Below are positions 22,628 through 34,261 of a DNA stretch of 64,000 nucleotides, one piece after another (positions within the stretch are counted from its first letter, which is position 1; each line of letters begins with the position of its first letter). The notes under the pieces are model-generated. The model made no database searches. It was not told the origin of the DNA and saw only the letters and a list, made by a program, of their open reading frames with translations. Source of the DNA: Candidula unifasciata (taxonomy: Eukaryota; Mollusca; Gastropoda; Stylommatophora; Geomitridae); contig CAJHNH020001986.1 in NCBI GenBank assembly GCA_905116865.2, positions 62,001 to 126,000 of the forward strand, written 5' to 3'. The position numbers were made by a program, and so were the translations under genes.

Positions 22628-22690
22628 TCACACACACACACACACACACACGCGCGCGCGCACACACACACACACATACACACACACACT
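22628..22690. repeat. (CA)n/(CG)n microsatellite
   Basis: CACACA run interrupted by CGCGCGCGCG; Z-DNA-prone. Confidence 0.93.
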
Positions 22691-23334
22691 AGCCACATAC
22701 ACACTACCATACATTTACAAACAAAAAGTAAAACCAATACAACAATAAAACAGATCTGCCCCAAAAAAAGACTACACCCCATCGAAGAATAGTTCCATAA
22801 CCACAACTCATAACACGCTCAGAAAATCACATAATCTCACATACAAATACAAACAGACGTGGTAGAAATGGGTTGTTCAATTAAGGGAGGGGGGGGAGGG
22901 GGGGGAATTATATAATCACAAAAACAAAATAATAAACAAAGATTACAAGTGCATGTATGTTTGTAAGGTTTGGTTCAGTCTTTTGTCTGCCAACAGTAAC
23001 TGGGTCACACTTTAATTCACAAAACTCACTCCAGCCGCAGTATGAGGTATTATTGGAGATAAAAGACACAAAAGAGACGAACGAACTATGAGCAGACATT
23101 AAAACTGACAGCAGGGTGAACATTCCGAGGTTCCCAACCTCCTCCCCCTCCCCCCAACCACCACACACACACAAACACAGAGACAGGCTTACGAATAACA
23201 ACACTCTGAAACTTTACCCAATCGCGTTTGCAGTCTTTTTACAACAACCATTCTAAATTGATTCTTCGTTGTTGAATATTTTACCAACACCATAGAACAA
23301 ACACGAGAATTCTATACTGTTTTTTTTTAAAAAA

Positions 23335-23582
23335 CAAGAAGGTCCTCGTGTGAGTTTTGGGTCCCGTTACAGATAAAACAGTAAGAGACCCTGCCTCCAA
23401 AGAAAGCATGTCGTAAGAGTCGACTAATTAGGTGTTTCCTTCGAAGTTAGAATACATCAACTTGAGAAGCAAGGAACCAACAGTCTGCATGCATTTAAGC
23501 CAGCTTTGCAAAACGAATAATGGAACTGGACTAAAGTCCAGAAGTGATTGAAAAATATCAACTTTCCGCCGTAGTTAGCAGC
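23335..23582 (-). mobile_element. SINE-2 copy
   Basis: Shared blocks are AAGCATGTCGTAAGAGTCGA, AACCAACAGTCTGCATGCA, AAAGTCCAGAAGTGATTG and CTTTCCGCCGTAGTTAGCAG. A GAA array is attached directly to its end. Confidence 0.8.
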
Positions 23583-23911
<329 letters not shown>

Positions 23912-24419
23912 CGCATAGTTATCTGGAGGCGCGTTATTGTTAGCTGACGTAAAAGCCCGGAAGCCTAAAAAAAATATGGATGCCCCAGATACAACAGCAC
24001 TGTCAACTGATTGGGTGAACCCTAAGTTTTTCTTGTTTGTAATTTGAACAATTTCACGCTTTAAATTGCAAAGATTTTGAATGTCAGAATTACGACATAA
24101 TATATAAATTTAACCCAGTCGTTCACGCCCGGTATTTCTGGTCAATCATTGGAAATCCTCCAATCATACAAGAACAACTGAACAGTCATTACCTTTCGCA
24201 CACACAAGATGTACCTCCATTCACATTCTATCTCTTCCCCTATCTCTCCCCCACTCTCCCCAGTCTCCTTTGCTCTCTCACTCTCTATCACTACCTCCCT
24301 CCGTCCTGTCTCTCCATATCCCTACCCCCTCTCTCAATCCCCCCTCCTCCCCCCGTCTAAAATACGGTACGAGCATCATATATATACAATTAGATTTTAT
24401 TGCCCGGCTTCACTTGAGC

Positions 24420-24615
24420 TGACTGACTGACTTTCTACCCCACCAGGACATCACACAAGAGTAAACACCTGATGACACAATGTGCCATCATGTGGGTGAG
24501 GATCACCATGGAGAGGTCCCAGAAACCGCGTTCAGCCTTAAGGCCCAATTTATGGCCGGGCTATATTGCGGCCCCTGGCAAGAGCCAGATTAGGGCTTCA
24601 AATAACGAAACATTT
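24420..24615 (-). mobile_element. Element B copy
   Basis: Same layout as 20700-20895, including the (GTCA)n tail on the minus strand at 24420-24432. It retains CCATGTGGGTGAGGATCACC and CCAGAAACCGCGTTCAGCC. Confidence 0.85.
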
Positions 24616-25411
24616 CATCCTAAATAGGACGGCAACTTGTGTATTATTATTGTGTGTATTATTCTCCCCTCCTCTACCTCTTACCTTCGTCTCTATCACT
24701 GTTGTATATTTGGTCTATTAAAACTCATGGAGGAGTTAGAGCAAAAGGAGCATTAGGTCTATCTATCGGACGTCTTCTGTTGCTCAACTTATTAATATCT
24801 CATTTCAGTGCCTGTTTGGTGATTCTCTGTTCGTAGCTTCTCTGAATTTTCTGTAGCAAATACGTTTTTACAAGCGTGGAAGCTGGTCCCTAAGTCACAG
24901 ACGGAACTGGAGTAGTAGGAGCCTCCTAGACCAGTTCTTTCCATAGACAGCGCTACAACCAGCTTAGCGCAGTGACTCGGGTCATGACTAAGAGTTACAA
25001 TCTGACATGCTGGCAGTCCCATAATCTGACCGCTAACGCAACCACCTCCTCTAACGACCATATCGTACAGTGTAAAATTCAATGGAGATAACAGCAAAAT
25101 GTAATTTTAAAAAATGTTAGAGATATAAGAGAAAAAGTATTTAAAGGAACATAACTGCAGGGAACGTTTGCTTTTAATGTTTGCTGCATCAAATAAAATA
25201 AATGCAAATAAACCTGGCCGCTAATGTGACTTAAATTTAAATCAAACATCGTAGCTATTAATGATAATTAAAATTATACCCAGTCTAGTGATCACGGTTT
25301 GGGATAAGTTAACAGTTAAGGAAAGCATCTGCATTTGAACCTCCATTGGAGCATATACACTTTCAAATTGGCTGTTCGATAACCTAACCACCCAGTTATC
25401 TCCTAAGGAGA

Positions 25412-26118
25412 TGCAATTTTTCGTTATTTTGAAGCCCAACCCTGGCTCTTGCCAGGGGCCGCAATATAGCTCGACCATGAATATGGTCTAATTGCTGAAC
25501 GCGGTTTCTCGGACCTCTTCACGGTTGATCCTCATCCACATGGTGGCACTTTGTATTATCCAGTGTTTATCGCTTGTGTGATGTCCTAGTGGGGTAAAAT
25601 CTACTACTACTACTATACTTTCAAACAAGTTGCTATTTTGTCATCCCTTTCTGGGATGCAATTTTTCGTTATTGTGAGCCCTACTGTGGCCTTTGCCAGG
25701 GGCCGCAATACAGCCCGGCCATAAATATGGTCTAAAGGCTAAACGCGGTTTCTGGGATCTCTCCACGGATTATCCTCATCAAAATGGTGGTACTTTGTAT
25801 CATTGGGTATTAATCGCTTGTGTGATGTCCTAGTGGGGTAAAAAAAAGATAGATAGATTTCAAACAACTCAGTGTTCTATTTTAAGTTAGACTAGTCATC
25901 TCCCTGTGAGATGCAATTTTTCGTAATTTTGAAGCCCCACACTGGTTCTTGCTAGAGGCCGCAGTATAGCCCAGTCATAAATATGGTCTAATGTCTGAAC
26001 GCGGTTTCTGGGACCTCTCAACGGGTGATCCTCATCCACATGGTGGCACTTTGTGTCATCAGGTGTTTATCGCTTATGTGATGTACTAGTGGGGTAAAAT
26101 GTACTACTACTACTAACA
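25412..26118 (-). mobile_element. Three consecutive element B copies, same orientation
   Basis: Copies at about 25412-25615, 25665-25855 and 25908-26118, all minus-strand in the sense defined above but lying left to right in reading direction of the plus text (GATGCAATTTTTCGTTATTT start; GTGGGGTAAAA end). Tails differ: (CTA)n, A-run plus (GATA)n, and (TAC)n. Each is preceded by an ATCTCC/GGGATGCAA-type flank. Strand labels for this family are by comparison only: these three read plus in the text, whereas 20700, 24420 and 51680 are the reverse complement. Confidence 0.8.
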
Positions 26119-26734
26119 ACTAGCGCGTGTATTCCTTCTTTTTCTGCGTTGTATCTTAAAAGAGCGGTTGACACTGTGTTGTGGTTTACAGTATGATAGC
26201 TGAGTATTAGGATAATTAAATGCATAGTTTGAACAAACCCTTCATTAACTGACTTTTATGACAGGATTGTTAAAGAACAATGTTCCCCCCCCCCCCCGAC
26301 CTTCTCCATCTCCAAATTGGGGCCCTGGAGCCCACAGGGAAAGGCTGCCACATCATTTAACATTGCTTAAAAGTCACTTGACGGCCTCGCAATCCTATTT
26401 GAGAGGGGACTTTAAAAGAAAACATTACAAGTGTGATTAGATATTACCTTCATCATGCTACTATCATATAACCTGTCAACAATTATTATTAAGGATGTCA
26501 AGAGATCTAAGCATGTGACATCACGGCGCAGAGGAACACGGTGACACCATAATGACAGCTTAAAGATGGTCAGACCACTTATGATATGCATTAAAGTGAA
26601 GCAGCGTTGTATTATCCTGTTTTTTTTTTTTTAAATATCAGTGAAGGGGTGAAATCTATAGAAATTCATAAACGGAAAGCAAGGGTTGAAAAAACATATA
26701 TAACACTCTTAATTTAATGTTTTTTAATTGAATC

Positions 26735-26835
26735 TCTCTCGCATCCCCTTATTTTCTTCTCCGTTTACATTTGTATATTTTCTCTCTTTTTATTTCTTTG
26801 ATCCTGTGGGTTCCAGTACGGTAACAATCTAGGTA
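26735..26835 (-). pseudogene. LINE-K short fragment
   Basis: TATTTCTTTGATCCTGTGGG and TTCCAGTACGG match the minus-strand LINE-K sequence at 17285-17330. Confidence 0.5.
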
Positions 26836-26921
26836 TATTATTTGCTAAATGTGCGTCCAATCCAAGCAAGGGACTCGGTTCATGCGAGTGGTGCATGACA
26901 TATGTGGTGATTAGAGATTTC

Positions 26922-27118
26922 TTCTTCTTCGGTGATTATAGATGCCTTCTTTTTCTTTACTTCTTCTTCTTCTTCTCCTCCTCCTGTGAACACTTCTTCT
27001 TCTTCTTCTTCCTTTTCTTCTTCTTCTTCTTCTCCTCCTCCTGTGAACACTTGTTCTTCTTCTTTTTTTCTTTTTCACTTCTTCTTCTTTTCCTCCTCCT
27101 CCTCATGTGAGCATTTTG
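26922..27118. repeat. (TTC)n-rich imperfect repeat
   Basis: TTCTTC runs with three occurrences of CTCCTCCTGTGAACACTT-like segments, so it is also a minisatellite of about 65 bp. Confidence 0.9.
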
Positions 27119-27121
27119 TTT

Positions 27122-27420
27122 CTTCACATTAACCGGCTGAAAACTCAGGCGGAAATTCTGGGTGTTTACTATCTCCGGACTTCAGTCTTGTTCCATAACC
27201 TGAAGGCTACATTTACATGCGTTTCACAGATCTGGCTTATCTGTATGCAGACTCTTGATTCCTGCTTCTCGGGCAGATGGACTCTGAATTCGAACGATAT
27301 CCCGATTAGTCGACTCCTACAACATGCTCGTTGGGGAGACAGTGGATCTATTGTGGGTCCCCCCCCCCGCCCCCCCCACAATAGATCCCCGGAACCCACA
27401 AAAGAAGTTCTGCCTACAGC
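27122..27420 (+). mobile_element. SINE-2 reference copy
   Basis: Longest copy of the family: ATTAACCGGCTGAAAACTC, TTCACAGATCTGGCTTATC, TATGCAGACTCTTGATTCC, TCTCGGGCAGATGGACTC, TTAGTCGACTCCTACAACAT, and GGGGAGACAGTGGATCTATT. A poly-C block at 27359-27378 lies between GGATCTATTGTGGG and its inverted copy CCACAATAGATCC. Confidence 0.8.
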
Positions 27421-27474
27421 GTCAGGTTTTGAAAAGGCATCGTGTGAGAGTTTTTTTTTTTTGGTATGTGCTAA

Positions 27475-27868
27475 GTAGATATCCTTTGGATATTTTCTTC
27501 TGGTCATGCCGGTGTGTTGGGAAATGAGCAGGCAGATAGACTGGCCGGTTCTGTACCACTTGGTTGTGAAATGATGTATGACAAGCTGGATGTTGTGAGG
27601 GCCCTTTGGGAGCGAGTGAACAGTGCCGAGGATCAGATAGATCATTACGGTCTGAGGAGAATGGCACTGCGAGGAGTTATAAGGGAACCTGGCCGACGCT
27701 CGAAACTCAGGGGAAAGGCGAGACGGATATATAATCAGACAGTTACGAATCCTATTAGAATTTTAACTCTTCGCTTGCTGCTGAAGATGTGGACGGAGCG
27801 CTTATGGCGGGTGTCGCGAGTGCTGTGTTATATAGATTCCTAATTCAACATTCAACGTAGATGCTCGT
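27475..27868 (+). pseudogene. LINE-H 3' end (RNase H tail)
   Basis: The frame reads VLGNEQADRLAGSVPLG, MMYDKLDVVRALWERV, DQIDHYGLRRMALRGV, SKLRGKARRIYNQTV and LRLLLKMWTERLWRV to a stop, then AATTCAACATTCAAC. Only the C-terminal part of RNase H remains. Confidence 0.9.
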
Positions 27869-28439
27869 ATTTAGGAGCTCGGATATTTCAAAGACTAATC
27901 TGCAGTTTGTTGCTGTTTCGGAGAACTGGAGGCTCCGTACAGAATCGGACGGCAGCGTACAATAGATACAGCCGAGAAGCTAGTACGATTAGTTCTGAGC
28001 GATTGGCACAACAATAACAACAATAACAACGACAGTCGTGACAACAATTAAAAAGTTTCGAGTCGTTGCTGTTTTCGTGACCAAAGCTTATCTCACAACT
28101 ACAATCGGATCAAGGTAAATCTATCACGGCTATCAAGAAGGAAGTTGAAATATAATTTTTTTAAATAATTTTTATTCATTAACAATTACTTTCAATACGA
28201 AAATAGTAGACACCGGAGATAAGAAAGACAAAGAAAGGAAGCGGCGCAGACAAATAAAAAATAGAGAGTTTCAGGGGACAGGCGAACTTGTATTCAGGTC
28301 GCAACGGGTTCCATTACTATTAGAACTCTTCGCTAGTTTCTGAGGAGACAAAGCACGTGGAGAGTTGACCGGAGTGCAGTGATGTCAAGTTTTGAATAGT
28401 TCTTCCTGTTTGCACTTGAAGCCCCGTTTGGGGCAACCA

Positions 28440-28560
28440 ATTATGAGTTTGATAAAATTTGATGTGTTAGGCCGAAAGGCCCAGGTATCGCAGGATACCT
28501 GTAAAGTGTCAACAGCCCTTTTTCAAGGTGAGCGCAGACGAAGAAGAAGAAAAAACAGAA
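28440..28560 (+). mobile_element. SINE-4 fragment
   Basis: TTGATGTGTTAGGCCGAAAGG, then TATCGCAGGATACCTGTAAA and CAACAGCCCTTTTTCAAGG are shared with 29490, 46330 and 46500. Confidence 0.65.
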
Positions 28561-29337
28561 GAAGGATTAGTCGACCTTCAGTCCTGTTACTTTGCCACAA
28601 AGAAACGGGGGTTTTCTACAATACTATTGATATCGCGTGTTCTAAATTTAAGCTTTTAACACTCCAAAAATAGGACACACAGGGTCTAACACCCCCACCC
28701 CCTCTCCCCAGAGAGTGCCGAAATCTATGTCACAGGCATTCTTTCTCATAATGAAAACGTTAATGCAAGACATCAAGGAAACCAAATAAGAGAGCGGGAC
28801 ACACCCGTAACCTCCAGGAAAGTGGACCAGCCCAACACAATTGTCAATGAAAACTGGCCTACTTAGTTTGGGGAGACTAACATCGAACTAAACAGATATG
28901 AGCAACATATCATTCAAACCATACTCATTTCACAAAAATGGCGTTCGTAAAAATTCTTCTAACAATGGCGGGACAGTAGAAAGATGTGTGAGTTGATGAG
29001 ATTACTTTAAAAGGCTTTTTTTGCTCCCGGACTTTTGATGAGGGTTTTTATTGTGGCTGTCTACAGGTCGGATACGTTTTGGGAATAACTTGAAAAAAAA
29101 TGGTCTATCATATAGATCTCGTTTTTTTCTAGGAAAAAGAATCGGCATCACATTATGCATGACAAGCCCATATCAGCTCCGTCTGCCGCCTCAACAGACT
29201 GTGAAGATTCTCCATACCCGTTGTCATCTTGTCAATGACTCGTCTTACCCCCCACATCCCAAACAAACATTCGATTATGTGAGCTGGCAGCAAAACATAA
29301 CTTTAAAATAAGTCACATTAATTTTATTTACTTTCCA

Positions 29338-29600
29338 CGTCAGGATTCTTGGGTGATTCTTCAGACTCAGGCTTGAGTTAAAGGAACGGAACACTTATGC
29401 TGGGGAGTTTGGGGGAGAGGGGGAAGTAGACAGAACTATTGTCCATTAACAAGAATGTCGTAAAAAGACATTTATTAGGAGTTTTCTGAAATCAGTTGTG
29501 TCGGGTCGAAAGGCGCAGATATCATGGCCTACTTGTAAACAACAACACAACCGCCCTTTTTAAGGTTGAACGTAGAAAAGTTTCACAGTCACGCAGCGGA
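29338..29600 (+). mobile_element. SINE-1 3' fragment followed by SINE-2/SINE-4 fragments
   Basis: 29340-29398 (CAGGATTCTTGGG...CAGACTCAGGCTTGAGTTAA) is SINE-1. 29450-29490 (AAGAATGTCGTAAAAAGACA) resembles SINE-2. 29490-29590 (TTGTGTCGGGTCGAAAGGCG...ACAACCGCCCTTTTTAAGG) is SINE-4. Confidence 0.6.
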
Positions 29601-29932
29601 AAAACTCTGGAAACGCTGAACAAAAGCCAGTGCCCCGTTTGAACTATCATCTTACAATGTAGGGGCATTTAACACTTTTGCACTGGAGATCGTGCTTGAT
29701 TAGGAGTATCAATTCTCGCTCTTGTGTGTTTTTAAACGAAATGTAACGCGAGTTTTGCTATTACAGGCTCTAATTGGGTAAATACAACTGGCAGTATCAG
29801 TCAGTCCCCATCCCTTTGTCAGCTTAAAACGAGGTATGGATGTATTCGTTTATGCCGGCCTTTAAGAGCGTTCATATCTGCAGCTGGGTCTACTATCGGA
29901 CAACCAACCAACCAGTTTAAGTCAAAATGTTG

Positions 29933-30345
29933 AATGTTGAATTAAGAATCGACATCACAGCACTCGGGACACCCCCATAAGCGCCCCGTCCCTATCTTCA
30001 GCAGCAAGCGAAGAGTTCCAGTTCCGATCGTACCAATAACTGTCTGATTGTATATCCGTCTCGCCTTTCCCCTGAGTGTCGAGCGTCGGCCAAATCCCCT
30101 TGTAACTCTTCGCATCGCCATTCTCCTCAGACCGTAATGATCTATCTGTGCCTACGCACTGTTCAATCGATCCAAAAGGGCCCTCACAACATCCAGCTTG
30201 TCACACATCAGTTCACCACCAAGTGGTGCAGAACCGGCCAGTCTATCCGCCTGCTCATTTCCCAACACACCGGCATAGGTTGGAGAAAATACCTAAAGGA
30301 TGCTAACTGCCCATCAAAAAGACTGACTTTACTGCACCACGTCTG
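29933..30345 (-). pseudogene. LINE-H 3' end
   Basis: The minus strand runs from the WRYFLQPMPVCWEMSRRIDW region (read out of frame) through the GLRRMAMRGVTRG, STLRGKARRIYNQTV and GTERLWGCPECCDVDS blocks to the stop and a GAATTCAACATTCAAC-like tail. Best match is 27475-27868. Confidence 0.88.
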
Positions 30346-30361
30346 TATCCCATAAGGCTCG

Positions 30362-30625
30362 GTCTCTCTCCACAGAACGGCCAGCCGCCTGCCGAAAGCG
30401 ACGCACAAAGCACGAACGCCGAAGGCGACTTTGGGTTTGGCACCTTTAGCAGCTTCCTTATGCATTTGCTGCGTGTGCATATTTCTGGATTTTGTCGACC
30501 CTAATTGTTTGTTCACGAGATATAAACTGGGACGGTGAAGGGCTTTTCGTGTGATTTTCGCGGGCACCGGAACAGAAGCAGTATGGGGTTACCTGTTTGC
30601 AGGAAAGTTGAAAACTCGACTACAA
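30362..30625 (+). repeat. Dispersed repeat R300 copy
   Basis: GGCCAGCCGCCTGCCGAAAG, ACGCACAAAGCACGAACGCC, TATGCATTTGCTGCGTGTGC and CGCGGGCACCGGAACAGAAG. The head also occurs at 34195-34260 (GCCCAAGAGCGTCGCACAAAG). Confidence 0.75.
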
Positions 30626-30639
30626 TAATAAAGGAGATG

Positions 30640-31340
30640 TGCAGGACATAATTAAAGGCAGGAATTGACTGCAAGCCCAATAATCATCACCATAAACCAT
30701 TTCTACAAAGGTAATGGGAGTCGTACACCTATTTGAGTAGTAATGTAGATAAAAATGAGGGAACTGATAGAGATATTAAAAAAAAAAAAAAAATACAAAA
30801 AATAAAGAGGAGCTTTCATAGCACTAGAGAATTTGTGGAGGTCAAAAGAAATTAAAGAAATACTAAACTTGAAATTTGTCATTCTAATGTCAAATCAGTA
30901 CTTTTGTATGGAGCCGAAACATGGAAAACAACTGAGGCAATTACTAATAAACTACAAATTAACTGGTGCCTGCGCAGAATAGAGAGAATTAAGTTGTATG
31001 ATAGAATCACTAATGTAGAGCTTTGGGAGAGAACTAAGCAAGCTCCAGTGGACCAAGATGTGAAGAAAAGACGCTGGCGTTGGATAGGACACACACTGAG
31101 AAAACTGGAGAACAATATAACTAGAATGTCTTTGTACTGGAATCCACAGGGGCATAGGAATAAAGAAAGGCCAAACAAAAAAAAAAAACACACACGGAGA
31201 AGGAAGCAGGAGAATGAAGTTAGAGAGATGGGGAGCACATGGGGAGAGCTGCATGCGATTGCAAAAGACAGAACGACTTGGCGTGAGTTGGTTGAAAGCC
31301 TATGCTCCCTTGGGGGCTAAAAAAGACAGAAGAAGAAACC
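30640..31340 (+). pseudogene. LINE-K reverse transcriptase C-terminal region
   Basis: Broken plus frames: YTYLSSNVDKNEGTDRDIK (thumb), then the long frame YGAETWKTTEAITNKLQ, CLRRIERIKLYDRITNVELW, RRWRWIGHTLRKLENNITR, and TWGELHAIAKDRTTWRELVE. It ends with a GAAGAA tail. This is the longest copy of a family also at 17160, 17785, 26735 and 60680. Confidence 0.88.
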
Positions 31341-31597
31341 ATGTATAATGTTAAGCGTCGTGAGGGGGATTAATTCGCGACCCAGAATATCTGGCTTCTG
31401 TTTCTCTATAATCACACTTCCTAGATATTTCCACTCCCGAACTTGTTTCAGGCCAGTAACCATTCAGCTGCATGTGTAGGGGACAAAGGGTTCTACTGAC
31501 GTTCACTGTTTGGGTTTTGTTTGCACTGATTTTCATGTTGTACTTACTACATGCCGAGCTTAACCTGTTAATGTGCTCTTGTAGTTTATCCGGGGCT

Positions 31598-32010
31598 TTA
31601 TTATTATCCTACCCCAAACAGGGGAAATCCACTGGTCACGGGACAGTCAAATATTTCAGGGGGTGGTAGATAGGCTGCATGCAGTCGTGGGACCTAGGCT
31701 GCACGCAGTCGTGGGACCTAGGCTGCACGCATTCGTGGGACCTAGGCTGCACGCATTCGTGGGACCTAGGCTGCACGCAGTCGTGGGACCTAGGCTGCAC
31801 GCATTCGTGGGACCTAGGCTGCATGCAGTCGTGGGACCTAGGCTGCACTCTCTCGTGGGACGTAGCTGAATTGGGGTTAGGACCAGTTCTAGATGTTTTG
31901 GGGTCGTTAAAAGCATCAGAAAGCCGGGAAACCCAGTCTCACCATTCCCTAAAATGTTGGACTGTCCTGTGACGTCATCTAGGGGGTAGGATATTAATAA
32001 AGAACCGTTT
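31598..32010. mobile_element. MITE with long imperfect TIRs and an internal 24-bp VNTR (8 units)
   Basis: The left end CTTTATTATTATCCTACCCC and the reverse complement of the right end CTTTATTAATATCCTACCCC match 19 of 20. The inverted similarity continues inward (GTCACGGGACAGTCAAATATTT versus GTCACAGGACAGTCCAACATTT), about 70 bp in all. Inside, 31675-31860 holds 24-bp units CGTGGGACCTAGGCTGCACG+CAGT. ORFs there are artefacts of 24 being a multiple of 3. Confidence 0.88.
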
Positions 32011-32084
32011 ATCCTCCTCGTTGTTAAACAAGTATTAGTCGTCAGCAAGTCATTTATTGGCACCTTTCCGTTTTTCCAGACGAA

Positions 32085-32145
32085 AGTTTTATATTGCGCT
32101 ATGAGGAGGCATGAGACTCACAGCCCATGGCGATGGCGAGCGTGA
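32085..32145 (-). repeat. Short dispersed repeat shared with 44697-44757
   Basis: ATATTGCGCTATGAGGAGGC and ACTCACAGCCCATGGCGATG are present in inverse orientation at 44697-44757. Family unknown. Confidence 0.7.
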
Positions 32146-32754
32146 CTAGCAAGACCCGCCCGTGTCAAGAAAAGTCTTCCACAATGACAACATGGGATTT
32201 CAGGACCATTAGAAGTTCCTCCTCTCCACAGCACAAAGCCTGGGCAGTATTGTAAAGACCATATGTTGTCCATGCATAATGATCCATCCCTCGACCTGCC
32301 TTGTTTACTTCAAAGGAAAGGTAAAACAAGTACGTTTGGAACGAGGCAGGTTGCAGAAGCTGCCGGATCAGAAGAGCAGTGCTCTATCTGTCTGCCTGTC
32401 AGAGCTTTCCTCCTAGACCAGCTGCCAGCCAAGGCCAATAGCCTGGTCTGCCCTGCCATAACACAAAGTTTTCAGGTTGCATTTCCTCTTCCTAGGATAA
32501 GGCTAGTATCCTTCCCAATGCGCTCCTCCGTCCGAAGCCGTTGGTACAATATGGGGTGTTGGGTTAGTATACGCCGCCCAACATTCGGCGTAACAGAAGA
32601 CAGGTGGTACCGGCTACTGTTATACGGTAGCCCAGTCATATCTGACCAAGACCGACAGCAAGTAGTACTTTTTTTAATGTACGTGAATCGGTTTATTCGT
32701 TTGATATGTGTATTGCCTCATGATTGCTTGTGTTTATTATGTTTTATGTTTATT

Positions 32755-33105
32755 CAACGGATCAAAATCGTGACACACCGGTGTAACCCATGAATGCTCC
32801 GTTCTCCTAACTCAAGCCTGAGCCTGAAGATTCTCAGCACAGTGCACGAACTTTGTTGCACCGGCAAGGATCCTGAAATTTCTGGGTAGATTTTTAACTC
32901 TAAATTTTGCCCCGGCAGCGCCGTTAGGCTACTCTGTGCGATTTTTAACTGCCAAGGGATTTTGTACGTGAGCAATAATACAAATGGGCGTCCGATCTCA
33001 CTACCCAGCGACGAGGGGAAATTACAAGAAGTCCACGTGAAAAAAACCCAGCCTTCACCGGGGCTTGAACCTGTGACCTCTAGCACTCGAAGCGGACACC
33101 ATGCC
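32755..33105 (-). mobile_element. SINE-1 copy
   Basis: Near full length in reverse: ATCAAAATCGTGACACACCG, CTCAAGCCTGAGCCTGAAG, GGCGTCCGATCTCACTACCC and CGGGGCTTGAACCTGTGACC (B-box region), ending at ACACCATGCCTCG. It abuts a LINE-H end at 33105. Confidence 0.88.
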
Positions 33106-33265
33106 TCGGGACACTCAGGGGAAGAATGAGACAGATATACAATCAGACGGTTACTGGTACCATCGGAATTGGAACTCTTCGCTTGCTGCTGAAGATGGGA
33201 ACTGACTACTTATGGGGGTGTCCCGAGTGCTATGAGGTCGATTTTTAATTAAACATTCAACACTG
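33106..33265 (+). pseudogene. LINE-H 3' end fragment
   Basis: ACACTCAGGGGAAGAATGAG, ACAGATATACAATCAGACGG and GAACTCTTCGCTTGCTGCTG, then the TTAATTAAACATTCAAC tail. Confidence 0.88.
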
Positions 33266-33317
33266 CGTTATAGCTAAGGTAGGGTTAAAAAAAAAGCAAA
33301 TTAGAAGTGTTTGTGCA

Positions 33318-33351
<34 letters not shown>

Positions 33352-34190
33352 AATTTGGTATTACACTTACACTTTACAATTTAATGAAGAAGAAAAAAAG
33401 GAAACAAATGAGGTCAAGATAGGAGACATTAAACCAATGTCTCGTGAGAACAGATAGCAAAGCTGCCAGGCGGATGGCTGCTGTATCGGAAGACTAAGCA
33501 CGTATGTGAATGTCCAATGTGCACTGAAGTGGATCGAGATAGAGCAACAAAACCAGTGAAGTTCATAACCCATGAAGTACTATCTCCAACGTAATGAGTC
33601 TCTTGTTTTAATTAAATTTAATTAAAGCCTCGATTCGATGTTTTATCTCTCATGTTCTGATGACCGTTAACACGTGACCCATTGTCAAACGTCAGGCATT
33701 TAGATCTATCTGGCTACATACACGACTGTTGAATCTCTAAAAAAAAAAATGCTGAACTTGAATTGTATCACAGAATGTCTAAGTCATTAATGCAGACAAG
33801 CCATTAGAAACACAATCAGTAAACAGATGTTTGTACACAAGCATGGAACATGAGAAGTGAAACATAAGTGCTTCACTGCGTGGGCTGCAAAAGTAATGCA
33901 CTGGATCTCATTAGGTGTCTTTATAGGGCGTAGATACAAAGTGTCGCCAGAAGGTTGACTTCAATGCACAAGGTTTTGTCCCATCAAGCAGGGCTAGTCA
34001 ACTTAGTCTGCTCAGGAGCCAAAATGGTGGACAATTGGGACTGTCACGGGCCAAAGGTCTAAACCTCAGAACAAAAAGATCAATAATATAATACAACTAT
34101 CAGGTAATCCGCAGGCCACTTGCTAGACCTCTGTGTGCCAGATGTGGCCCGCTTGTTAAACCGCCTTGCCGTAAAGCTTGGGCCCTTATG
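33265..34190. other. Intron 1 stretch without recognised features
   Basis: Apart from a (GT)n/(GC)n run at 33318-33350 I see no repeat family, exon or RNA gene here. Confidence 0.6.
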
Positions 34191-34261
34191 ATGGGATGCC
34201 CCGTCGCCCGCCCAAGAGCGTCGCACAAAGTACGATTTTCGAAGCTCTAGTTGCCATGCCC

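Noticed and set aside
24792..25097. 101-codon minus ORF with several cysteines
   Set aside because: No recognisable family, no splice partners in register with the sphingomyelinase gene, and sequence between repeats.
31636..32063. ORFs on both strands with CTQSWDLG or CSLGPTTA repeats
   Set aside because: They are products of the 24-bp VNTR inside a MITE.
32263..32793. 176-codon ORF
   Set aside because: I see no domain or homologue, and its 3' part runs into SINE-1; probably chance.
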